Assembly: GCF_044465595.1 (NCBI RefSeq)
Contig: NZ_JBITLV010000006.1
Span: forward strand, 1-64,000
DNA from: Spongisporangium articulatum
GTDB lineage: Bacteria > Actinomycetota > Actinomycetes > Actinomycetales > Kineosporiaceae
DNA length: 64,000 bases
Direction of reading: 5' to 3'
Below, piece by piece: positions 56,835 through 64,000 of this stretch. The notes under the pieces were generated by a model. That model was not told the DNA's origin and searched no databases. It saw only the letters and a program-made list of their open reading frames with translations. The stretch's first letter is position 1; every line of letters starts with the position of its first letter. The translations under genes were made by a program, and so were the position numbers.

Positions 56835-57590
56835 ATGTCCGGCCATTCAAAGTGGGCCACCACCAAGCACAAGAAGGCCGTCATCGACGCCAAGCGCGGC
56901 AAGATGTTCGCCAAGCTGATCAAGAACATCGAGGTCGCCGCCCGCACCGGCGGTGGTGACCCGGCCGGCAACCCGACGCTCTACGACGCCATCCAGAAGG
57001 CCAAGAAGTCGTCGGTGCCGAACAACAACATCGACAGCGCGGTCAAGCGTGGCTCGGGCGCCGACTCCGGGGGCGCCGACTACCAGTCGTTCATGTACGA
57101 GGGGTACGGCCCGAACGGCGTCGCCCTCCTGATCGAGTGCCTCTCGGACAACCGGAACCGGGCCGCGATGGAGGTCCGCACGGCGATGACCCGCAACAAC
57201 GGGACCATGGCCGACCCGGGCAGCGTCGCCTACATGTTCACCCGCAAGGGCGTCGTGGTGGTGCCCAAGGCCGGCGACCTGACCGAGGACGACGTCCTGC
57301 TGGCGGTCCTCGAGGCGGGCGCCGAGGAGGTCAACGACCTCGGCGACAGCTTCGAGGTGGTCAGCGAAGCGACGGACCTGGTGCCGGTGCGCACCGCGCT
57401 CGTCGACGCGGGCGTCGACTACGACTCGGCCGAGGCCCAGTTCGTGCCCAGCGTCGCCGTCCCGCTCGACGAGGACGGCGCGCGCAAGGTCTTCCGGCTG
57501 ATCGAGGCCCTCGAGGACTGCGACGACGTGCAGAACGTCTACGCCAACTTCGACGTGTCCGACGAGGTCATGGAGGCGATCGACGCCTGA
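56835..57590 (+). CDS. YebC/PmpR-family protein
   Basis: This 251-residue protein has the YebC hallmark start MSGHSKWATTKHKKAVIDAKRGK and three domains around an acidic cleft. Recent work on relatives links YebC proteins to translation of proline-rich stretches; older annotation calls them transcription regulators. GGGAGG precedes ATG 56835. It stands directly before ruvC, the usual place in bacteria. Confidence 0.94.
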   Translation: MSGHSKWATTKHKKAVIDAKRGKMFAKLIKNIEVAARTGGGDPAGNPTLYDAIQKAKKSSVPNNNIDSAVKRGSGADSGGADYQSFMYEGYGPNGVALLIECLSDNRNRAAMEVRTAMTRNNGTMADPGSVAYMFTRKGVVVVPKAGDLTEDDVLLAVLEAGAEEVNDLGDSFEVVSEATDLVPVRTALVDAGVDYDSAEAQFVPSVAVPLDEDGARKVFRLIEALEDCDDVQNVYANFDVSDEVMEAIDA

Positions 57591-57640
57591 GCCGCGTGTC
57601 GTCCGGCGGTGAGCGGCGGACGGTGCCGCATGCTGGCGGG

Positions 57641-58207
57641 GTGCGCGTGCTGGCGATCGATCCCGGTCTGACCCGGTGCGGCGTGGGTGCCGTCGACGGG
57701 CTGCCCGGCCGCCGGGTCTCCCTCGTCGCGGTCGACGTGATCCGCACGCCCGCCGGGGACCCGGTGCCCGAGCGGCTGCGGGGGCTGGCCGACGCGCTCG
57801 ACGGCTGGCTCGACCAGCTGCGGCCCGACGTCCTGGCCGTGGAGCAGGTGTTCGCGCAGGTCAACGTCCGCACCGTGATGGGGACGGCGCAGGCCGCGGG
57901 GGTCGCGTTCCTGGCCGCCGCGCGGTTCGGCATCCCGGTCGCGGTGCACACGCCGTCCGAGGTGAAGGCCGCGGTCACCGGGTCGGGCCGGGCGGGGAAG
58001 GACCAGGTGGCCGAGATGGTCACCCGCATCCTCCACCTACCCGCCCGCCCGACCCCGGCCGACGCGGCCGACGCGCTGGCCCTCGCCGTGTGCCACCTGT
58101 GGCGTGGGGGGACGCCGTCCGCGGGGTCCGCGGGCGAGCTCACCCCCGCGCAGCAGAAGTGGGCCGAGGCGGCGCGTCGCGCCGGGAATGTCGGCACCCG
58201 GCGCTAG
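57641..58207 (+). CDS. ruvC: Holliday-junction endonuclease RuvC
   Basis: This 188-residue resolvase has catalytic acids in VLAIDPGLTRCG (Asp7), LAVEQVF and DAADALALAVCH. It cuts Holliday junctions as a dimer with RuvAB. GTG 57641 is chosen because a CATGCT box lies six bases upstream and because it starts right at the RNase-H-like fold; GTG 57623 is the alternative. RuvA follows after 40 bp. Confidence 0.95.
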   Translation: MRVLAIDPGLTRCGVGAVDGLPGRRVSLVAVDVIRTPAGDPVPERLRGLADALDGWLDQLRPDVLAVEQVFAQVNVRTVMGTAQAAGVAFLAAARFGIPVAVHTPSEVKAAVTGSGRAGKDQVAEMVTRILHLPARPTPADAADALALAVCHLWRGGTPSAGSAGELTPAQQKWAEAARRAGNVGTRR

Positions 58208-58247
58208 CCTTCGTACACCTGTTCGGCTGGGCTGTTCGGAGGTTCCG

Positions 58248-58886
58248 GTGATCGCTTCGGTGCGCGGGCGCGTGCTCGCCGTCCGGCTCGACTCGTGCGT
58301 CCTCGAGGTCGGTGGCGTCGGGCTGCTGCTGCAGGCGACGCCGGCGACCCTGGCCGGGCTGCGCACGGGCCAGGAGGCCGAGCTCGCCACGAGCCTCGTC
58401 GTCCGGGAGGACTCGCTCACGCTGTTCGGCTTCGCGGACGCCGACGAGCGCGACGTGTTCGAGACCGTCCAGACGGTCTCGGGCATCGGTCCGCGCCTGG
58501 CGTTGGCCATGCTCGCCGTACACAGCCCCGACGGGTTGCGGGCCGCCGTGGCCGCTCAGGACCTGACGGCGCTCACCAAGGTGCCCGGCATCGGGCGCAA
58601 GGGCGCCCAGCGCATCGTCCTCGAACTGACCGACCGGCTCGGGGCGCCGACCGGCGTGGCGCTGGTGACGGCCGGGGGTGGTGCGGCGCCCACCGTCGCC
58701 GCCGAGCCGTGGCGGGAACAGGTCGTCGAGGCCCTGGTCGGGTTGGGCTGGCCGGTCAAGGCGGCCGGTGATGCGGTGGTCGCGGTCGCAGGGTCGGCGG
58801 AGGACGACCGGGTGCTCGACGTGACCGAGCCGCCCGACGTGGCGCAGGTGTTGCGCGCCGCGCTGAAGGAGCTGGGGCGCACGTGA
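58248..58886 (+). CDS. ruvA: Holliday-junction DNA-binding protein RuvA
   Basis: This 212-residue RuvA has an N-terminal OB domain (MIASVRGRVL), helix-hairpin-helix motifs VSGIGPRLAL and VPGIGRKGAQRI, and a C-terminal domain that regulates RuvB. CGGAGG lies five bases before GTG 58248. It overlaps ruvB by four bases. Confidence 0.95.
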   Translation: MIASVRGRVLAVRLDSCVLEVGGVGLLLQATPATLAGLRTGQEAELATSLVVREDSLTLFGFADADERDVFETVQTVSGIGPRLALAMLAVHSPDGLRAAVAAQDLTALTKVPGIGRKGAQRIVLELTDRLGAPTGVALVTAGGGAAPTVAAEPWREQVVEALVGLGWPVKAAGDAVVAVAGSAEDDRVLDVTEPPDVAQVLRAALKELGRT

Positions 58887-59968
58887 CGGAGCCGTACGCC
58901 GAGGAGGTCCGGCTGGTCGGCACCGACGCGGGCGAGGAGGAACGCGTCGTCGAGACGGCGTTGCGGCCGAAGCGTCTGGCCGAGTTCGTCGGGCAGCGCA
59001 AGGTCCGCGAGCAGCTGTCGCTGCTGCTGGCCGCCGCCAAGACCCGCGGGTCGGCGCCCGACCACCTGCTGCTGTCCGGGCCGCCCGGGCTGGGCAAGAC
59101 GACCCTGGCGATGATCGTGGCGCACGAGCTCGGCGCGCCGCTGCGGGTGACGAGCGGGCCGGCCATCACGCACGCCGGCGACCTGGCCGCCGTCCTGTCC
59201 TCGCTGACCGAGGGCGAGGTGCTGTTCCTCGACGAGATCCACCGGATGGCCCGGCCCGCCGAGGAGATGCTGTACGTCGCGATGGAGGACTTCCGGGTCG
59301 ACGTCGTCGTCGGCAAGGGCCCGGGGGCGACGGCCATCCCGCTCGACCTACCGCCGTTCACGCTCGTCGGGGCGACGACCCGGGCCGGCATGCTGCCCGG
59401 GCCGCTGCGCGACCGGTTCGGCTTCACCGGGCACCTCGACTTCTACGAACCCGACGAGCTGGAGCAGGTGCTGCGCCGGTCGGCGTCGCTGCTCGGCGTC
59501 GACCTGAGCGGTGAGGCGGCGGCCGAGGTCGCGAGCCGTTCGCGAGGCACCCCGCGGATCGCGAACCGGCTGCTGCGCCGCGTCCGGGACTGGGCGCAGG
59601 TCAAGGGGGACGGCACGCTCGACCTGGCTGCGGCCCGCGCCGCGCTCGAGGTGTACGCGGTCGACGCGCGCGGCCTCGACCGGCTCGACCGTTCGGTGCT
59701 CGAGGCGTTGTGCCTGCGCTTCGGCGGCGGCCCGGTCGGCCTGTCGACGCTGGCCGTCGCCGTGGGCGAGGAACCGGAGACCGTGGAGACCGTTGCCGAA
59801 CCGTTCCTTTTGCGCGAGGGCCTGCTCGGGCGCACCCCGCGCGGGCGGGTCGCAACCCCCGCCACCTGGGCACATCTGGGCCTGAGCGCCCCCGCCCACC
59901 CCACCCCGCACGGCCCTCCCGCAGCGGGCGGCGCCGTGCAGGAACCTCTGTTGCCCGAAGAGCGCTGA
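58883..59968 (+). CDS. ruvB: Holliday-junction branch-migration ATPase RuvB
   Basis: This 361-residue AAA+ motor has Walker A GPPGLGKTTLA, Walker B LFLDEIHRM, sensor-1 GATTRAGMLPGPLRDRF and a C-terminal winged helix. The last 35 residues are a Pro/Ala-rich tail longer than in E. coli. It drives branch migration with RuvA. Confidence 0.96.
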   Translation: MTEPYAEEVRLVGTDAGEEERVVETALRPKRLAEFVGQRKVREQLSLLLAAAKTRGSAPDHLLLSGPPGLGKTTLAMIVAHELGAPLRVTSGPAITHAGDLAAVLSSLTEGEVLFLDEIHRMARPAEEMLYVAMEDFRVDVVVGKGPGATAIPLDLPPFTLVGATTRAGMLPGPLRDRFGFTGHLDFYEPDELEQVLRRSASLLGVDLSGEAAAEVASRSRGTPRIANRLLRRVRDWAQVKGDGTLDLAAARAALEVYAVDARGLDRLDRSVLEALCLRFGGGPVGLSTLAVAVGEEPETVETVAEPFLLREGLLGRTPRGRVATPATWAHLGLSAPAHPTPHGPPAAGGAVQEPLLPEER

Positions 59969-60043
59969 GAGTGTGAGAGCATCCGCGACGGAGTGGACGC
60001 GCCGTCGCGGATGTCGGCACGAGTGGGGAAGGCGGGGTCTGGA

Positions 60044-60361
60044 GTGCCAGACATCGGTAGCCTGATCGTGCTCGGCGTTCTCGTGCTGCTGCTCGTCGTC
60101 CCCTTCCGGCGGATGCGCAGGCAGCAGCAGGAGATGGTGGCCACGCAGGCTGCGGCCGAGCCGGGTCGGCGCGTCATGATGACGTCAGGGGTCTACGGCG
60201 ACATCGTGTCGGTACAGGAAGACGAGGACACGGTCGTCCTCGAGGTGGCGCCGGGGGTGCACATGACGTGGGCGCGCCCGGCGATCGCCCGCGTGATCGA
60301 ACCTTCCGAACCCACCGACACGTCTGAACCTGCAGAACCTGAAGAACCGAACAGCCCGTAA
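60044..60361 (+). CDS. yajC: Preprotein translocase accessory protein YajC
   Basis: This 105-residue protein has one membrane helix (IGSLIVLGVLVLLLVVPF) followed by RRMRRQQQEM and the domain MMTSGVYGDIVSVQED typical of YajC, then an acidic Pro/Glu tail. GTG 60044 puts the helix right at the N-terminus; GTG/ATG codons at 59993 and 60011 would add up to 17 residues. It binds the SecDF complex encoded next. Confidence 0.9.
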   Translation: MPDIGSLIVLGVLVLLLVVPFRRMRRQQQEMVATQAAAEPGRRVMMTSGVYGDIVSVQEDEDTVVLEVAPGVHMTWARPAIARVIEPSEPTDTSEPAEPEEPNSP

Positions 60362-60402
60362 GCCGTCAATCCCTGTCCAACCCAGAGAAGAGATCCGTTC
60401 CC

Positions 60403-62295
60403 GTGGCACGTTCCGGCCCAGCCACCCGACCAGGTAGGTCGTTGCTGGCTCTCGCAGTCCTGTTGGCCGTCATCTTCGGAGTCGTCGGAGCCGGGACGAT
60501 CTGGGGCACGGCACAGTGGACCCCGAAGCTCGCGCTCGACCTCGAGGGCGGCACGCAGATCATCCTGCGGCCGGTGCCCCAGTCGGGCGGCGCCAAGATC
60601 ACGACTGCCCAGCTGACCGAAGCCGTGAACATCATCCGGCAGCGCGTCGACGGCTCCGGCGTGGCCGAGGCCGAGGTCACCACTCAGAACAACCAGGACA
60701 TCGTCGTCAGCATCCCCGGCAAGGCCGACCAGAAGACGATCGACCTGGTCAAGCAGTCGGCCGAGCTGAACTTCCGACCGGTGCTCTACGTCGCGAGTGC
60801 CGCCCCGACGGCCAGCGCGACGGCCACGCCGTCGGCGTCGTCCAGCCCGTCGTCCAGCGCAACCCCGAAGGCCAGCGCGAAGGCGTCGGCCTCCGTGAAC
60901 GCTGCGACGCCGAGCGCCACCAGCAACCGGATCGTGCCGCAGGCCCTGGTGAAGGCGGCCGCCACGACCGACCCCTCGGCGGCCCCGAGCACGGCGAGCA
61001 GCGATCCGGGCACCGACTCGACCGGCTCGGGCAGCTCGACGGACTCGAACACCACTCTCGCCGCCGGGACACCGAGCGACCTGAACCAGATCACCGAGGC
61101 GCTCTACAACGAGTTCACCGCGCTGAACTGTCAGGACCTGGAGGCCGTCCAGAAGACGGTCCAGGACCCGAAGAAAGCCATCGTCACCTGCTCGAACGAC
61201 GGCACCGAGAAGCTGATCCTCGGCCCGATCGAGGTGTACGGCAAGGACATCAAGGACGCCACCTACGGTCTGGGCACCAACTCGCAAGGCTTCTCCACCG
61301 GGCAGTACCAGGTCAACCTGACGTTCAACAGCACCGGCGCCAAGGCCTTCTCGAACGTCACCGAGCGGCTGGCCGCGCTGACCGGCGCGCAGAACCAGTT
61401 CGCCGTGGTGCTCGACAACCTGGTGGTCACGCACCCGACGGTGAACGAGCGGATCCCGAACGGGCAGGCGCAGATCTCCGGCAACTTCACCGCCGACACG
61501 GCCTCGCAGCTGGCCAGTCAGCTGAAGTTCGGTGCGCTGCCGCTGTCGTTCAACGTCCAGACCCAGGACACGATCTCCGCCCTGCTCGGCGCCGAGCAGC
61601 TCGAGCGCGGCCTGCTGGCCGGCCTGATCGGCATGGTGCTGGTCGTCATCTACTCGCTGCTGCAGTACCGCGGGCTGGGCCTGGTCACGGTGTTCAGCCT
61701 GCTCGTGGCGGCGGCGCTCAGCTACGGAATGGTGCTGCTGCTCAGCTGGCAGCAGGGCTACCGGCTCAGCCTGCCGGGGGTCACCGGCCTCATCGTCTCG
61801 ATCGGCATCACGGCCGACTCGTTCATCGTCTTCTTCGAGCGCGTCCGCGACGAGGTACGTGAAGGCCGCCCCCTGCGGGCGGCGGTGGAGACGGGGTGGA
61901 CGCGCGCCCGGCGCACGATCCTGGCCTCCGACACGGTCAGCCTGCTGGCCGCCGTGGTCCTGTACTTCCTGGCGGTCGGGGGTGTGAAGGGCTTCGCCTT
62001 CACCCTGGGCCTGACCACGGCGATCGACGTGATCGTCGTCTTCCTCTTCACCAAGCCGACCGTGACGCTCCTGGCCAAGTCGAAGTTCTTCGGCGAGGGC
62101 CACACCTGGTCGGGCTTCTCGCCCGAGCAGCTGGGTCGGCTCACGCCCGCCTACGCGGGCCGCGGGCGGGTCCGCCAGCCCGGTGAGAGCATCGCCGCCC
62201 GGCGGGCCGCAGCGGCCGAGGCCGAAACCGACGACGACACAGTCGGCGCCACGAGCTCGGGCAGTACGTCCGGGGCGAGCGGGAGGGACGTCTGA
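60403..62295 (+). CDS. secD: Protein-export membrane protein SecD
   Basis: This 630-residue, six-helix membrane protein uses the proton gradient to pull exported proteins outward. LALDLEGGTQIILRP near residue 43 is the SecD signature. The outer P1 domain carries an insert at about residues 131-226 that is almost only Ser, Ala, Thr, Pro and Gly. Its stop overlaps secF by one base (TGATG). Confidence 0.95.
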   Translation: MARSGPATRPGRSLLALAVLLAVIFGVVGAGTIWGTAQWTPKLALDLEGGTQIILRPVPQSGGAKITTAQLTEAVNIIRQRVDGSGVAEAEVTTQNNQDIVVSIPGKADQKTIDLVKQSAELNFRPVLYVASAAPTASATATPSASSSPSSSATPKASAKASASVNAATPSATSNRIVPQALVKAAATTDPSAAPSTASSDPGTDSTGSGSSTDSNTTLAAGTPSDLNQITEALYNEFTALNCQDLEAVQKTVQDPKKAIVTCSNDGTEKLILGPIEVYGKDIKDATYGLGTNSQGFSTGQYQVNLTFNSTGAKAFSNVTERLAALTGAQNQFAVVLDNLVVTHPTVNERIPNGQAQISGNFTADTASQLASQLKFGALPLSFNVQTQDTISALLGAEQLERGLLAGLIGMVLVVIYSLLQYRGLGLVTVFSLLVAAALSYGMVLLLSWQQGYRLSLPGVTGLIVSIGITADSFIVFFERVRDEVREGRPLRAAVETGWTRARRTILASDTVSLLAAVVLYFLAVGGVKGFAFTLGLTTAIDVIVVFLFTKPTVTLLAKSKFFGEGHTWSGFSPEQLGRLTPAYAGRGRVRQPGESIAARRAAAAEAETDDDTVGATSSGSTSGASGRDV

Positions 62296-63470
62296 TGGGG
62301 CGCTTCGCCACCTTCGGCAACGAGCTGTACAGCGGCCGCCGGTCGATCGACTTCGTCGGCAAGCGGCGGATCTGGTACTCGATCGCGCTGGTCACCTGCA
62401 CGATCTCGCTGATCGCGCTGTTCTACCCGGGCCTCAACCCCGGCATCGAGTTCCGCGGCGGGTCCGAGTTCCGCATCTCGAAGGTCGCCAACACCGACAC
62501 CATCAAGGCCGGAGACATCGTCAAGTCGGCCGCGCCGGAGGCCGGCGAGCCGCTGGTCTCGAAGATCGGCCGCGACGGTCTGCGGATCCAGACCGACCGG
62601 CTCAGCGACGAGCAGACCGAGCAGGTCGCCGCCACCCTGGCCAAGTCTTACGACGTGCCGACGACCAACGTCACCGCATCGTTCGTCGGCCCGAGCTGGG
62701 GCCGCGACGTCTCGACCAAGGCGATCCAGGGCCTGGTGGCGTTCCTGATCCTGGTGGCCGCCGTCATCAGCATCTACTTCCGTACCTGGAAGATGGCCGC
62801 CGCCGCGCTCGTGGCGCTCGTGCACGACCTCGTCATCACGGTCGGCGTCTACGCGCTGGCCGGTTTCGAGGTCACGCCGTCCAGCGTGATCGGCTTCCTG
62901 ACGATCCTCGGGTACTCGCTCTACGACACGGTCGTCGTCTTCGACAAGGTGCGGGAGAACACCGAGCACATCACGACGTCCACCCGGCGCACCTACGCCG
63001 AGGCGGCCAACCTCGCGGTCAACCAGACCCTGGTCCGGTCGATCAACACGTCCGTCGTGGCGCTGCTGCCGGTCGGCTCCATCCTGTTCATCGGCGCGTT
63101 CCTGCTCGGGGCCGGCACCCTGCGTGACCTCTCCCTGTCGCTGTTCGTCGGTATCGCGGCCGGCACCTACTCCTCGATCTTCATCGCCACGCCGCTGCTG
63201 GTGTCGATGCGGATGCGCGAGGAGCCGCTGCGCGTGCACGCCGAGAAGCTGCTCAAGCGCCGGGCGGAGAAGGCGCCGGCCGAGGCACTCGTCGGCGTCG
63301 GAGCCGGCAGCGCCGGCCCGGCCGGTGAGCCGGAGGCCGAAGGCCCGGCCGGGGCGGGCGTCCCGACCACCGTACGGACGTCGTCCGGGCGCGCCCTCGG
63401 TGAACCGGACGGCCCGCAGAGGCGGCAACCGAAGCGTTCCACCCGCGCCAACCGGGGGCCGAACCGATGA
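62295..63470 (+). CDS. secF: Protein-export membrane protein SecF
   Basis: This 391-residue partner of SecD has PGIEFRGGSEFRIS as signature and six helices, with DTVVVFDKVREN in the second half. The last 80 residues form a charged, Arg- and Gly-rich cytoplasmic tail longer than in E. coli. ATGA overlap with apt. Confidence 0.95.
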   Translation: MGRFATFGNELYSGRRSIDFVGKRRIWYSIALVTCTISLIALFYPGLNPGIEFRGGSEFRISKVANTDTIKAGDIVKSAAPEAGEPLVSKIGRDGLRIQTDRLSDEQTEQVAATLAKSYDVPTTNVTASFVGPSWGRDVSTKAIQGLVAFLILVAAVISIYFRTWKMAAAALVALVHDLVITVGVYALAGFEVTPSSVIGFLTILGYSLYDTVVVFDKVRENTEHITTSTRRTYAEAANLAVNQTLVRSINTSVVALLPVGSILFIGAFLLGAGTLRDLSLSLFVGIAAGTYSSIFIATPLLVSMRMREEPLRVHAEKLLKRRAEKAPAEALVGVGAGSAGPAGEPEAEGPAGAGVPTTVRTSSGRALGEPDGPQRRQPKRSTRANRGPNR

Positions 63471-63982
63471 GCATCTCCTTGGCGGAGGGCATCCGCGACA
63501 TCCCGGACCACCCCTCGGCCGGGATCATGTTCCGGGACATCACGCCGCTGCTGGCCGACCCGGAGATGTTCGAGGAGGTCATCACCCAGTTCGTCGCCGG
63601 ACTGGAGGGCGAGGTCGATCTGGTGACCGGCATCGAGGCGCGCGGGTTCATCCTCGCCGCCCCGGTGGCCCTGGCCCTCGGCGTCGGCTTCGTGCCGATC
63701 CGCAAGGCCGGCAAGCTGCCGTACGAGACCGAGTCGAAGTCGTACCAGCTGGAGTACGGCGAGGCGACGATCGAGGTGCACAAGGACGCCGTCAAGGCGG
63801 GCCAGCGGGTGCTGCTGGTGGACGACGTCCTCGCCACGGGCGGCACCGCGCGAGCCGGTCGCGAGCTGGTCGAGGGCCTGGGCGGGAAGGTGATCGGGGC
63901 CCGGTTCCTGATCGAGCTCGAGGCGCTGGAGGGGCGCAAGGCGCTGGGGGACCTGCCCGTCACGTCGCTCGTCACGTACTGA
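63467..63982 (+). CDS. apt: Adenine phosphoribosyltransferase
   Basis: This 171-residue purine salvage enzyme makes AMP from adenine and PRPP. VLLVDDVLATGGTA is the PRPP-binding loop, and the N-terminal DHPSAGIMFRDITPLL is typical. It overlaps secF. In related genomes relA follows; only 18 bases remain in the window. Confidence 0.96.
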   Translation: MSISLAEGIRDIPDHPSAGIMFRDITPLLADPEMFEEVITQFVAGLEGEVDLVTGIEARGFILAAPVALALGVGFVPIRKAGKLPYETESKSYQLEYGEATIEVHKDAVKAGQRVLLVDDVLATGGTARAGRELVEGLGGKVIGARFLIELEALEGRKALGDLPVTSLVTY

Positions 63983-64000
63983 TCGCCCGTTGATCGTCGG

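Noticed and set aside
1..64000. CRISPR arrays, prophage or integrase-attachment sites
   Set aside because: No regularly spaced repeats, cas genes, phage structural genes or integrase were seen; the tRNA genes have no adjoining integrase.

Overview
This window is GC-rich chromosomal DNA from an actinomycete. The gene order ssgB / TIGR02611 / tRNA-Val / thrS / HIT / pgsA / acyltransferase / pimA / pdxS / pdxT / yebC / ruvCAB / yajC / secD / secF / apt is the conserved core block of filamentous actinobacteria. An SsgB-type protein, the phosphatidylinositol-mannoside lipid genes, tRNA genes without encoded CCA and many leaderless start codons (a TANNNT box 6-7 nt before GTG or ATG) fit the same assignment. 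SsgB suggests a morphologically complex, possibly sporulating genus; the sequence alone does not fix the genus.

Layout. The left edge (1-91) is the end of an IS256/Mutator-type insertion sequence, followed by an orphan zinc-ribbon protein. From 1387 to 9330 lies a form II (BMS-type) carbon-monoxide-dehydrogenase-like operon: MoxR ATPase (CoxD-like), VWA protein (CoxE-like), a GAF/winged-helix regulator, then coxS, coxL, coxM and coxG. From 9421 to 15707 there is a DUF2231 membrane protein, a two-component system, and a convergent, fully overlapping redox operon (secreted tail protein, ApbE flavin transferase, bis-heme ferric-reductase-like membrane protein, NuoF-like protein, [3Fe-4S]/[4Fe-4S] ferredoxin). 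From 15728 to 23237 come a PAP2 phosphatase, a Tat-exported GMC oxidoreductase, a LysR/MFS divergent pair, a lysophospholipase, a 2OG-Fe(II) oxygenase and a less GC-rich orphan gene. An arsenic unit (24629-26190) has a flavoprotein, ArsR, an aquaporin and ArsC, with no efflux pump.

From 26390 the window holds a tRNA Gly-Cys-Val operon, pabB-pabC, ssgB, a TIGR02611 membrane protein, a 1271-residue protein made of two complete sensor-PAS-GGDEF units, tRNA-Val(CAC), a TetR regulator, a secreted HAF-repeat protein, an aldehyde dehydrogenase/amine-oxidase pair resembling the putrescine (Puu) route, a large secreted LTD/CotH protein, a TauE-type permease and a gamma-glutamylcyclotransferase-like protein. 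From 42889 the core block begins (thrS, HIT, phosphatidylinositol-phosphate synthase, acyltransferase, PimA), interrupted by a cytosolic-looking subtilase and an Lrp/amino-acid-permease pair. It continues with a LemA-like protein, PLP synthase (pdxST), an MFS/MarR pair, yebC, the Holliday-junction genes ruvCAB, the Sec accessory genes yajC-secD-secF, and apt at the right edge.

Regulatory DNA is unusually legible. There are direct-repeat operators at 11-bp (lrp), 17-bp (MFS/marR) and 21-bp (pdxS) spacing, palindromic operators for tetR and lysR, three large intergenic imperfect palindromes of 67-72 bp, and hairpins at convergent gene ends whose arms carry both stop codons. The most unusual content is the duplicated diguanylate-cyclase protein, the flavin/heme/ferredoxin operon with a degenerate NuoF-type cluster motif, and the three intergenic palindromes.
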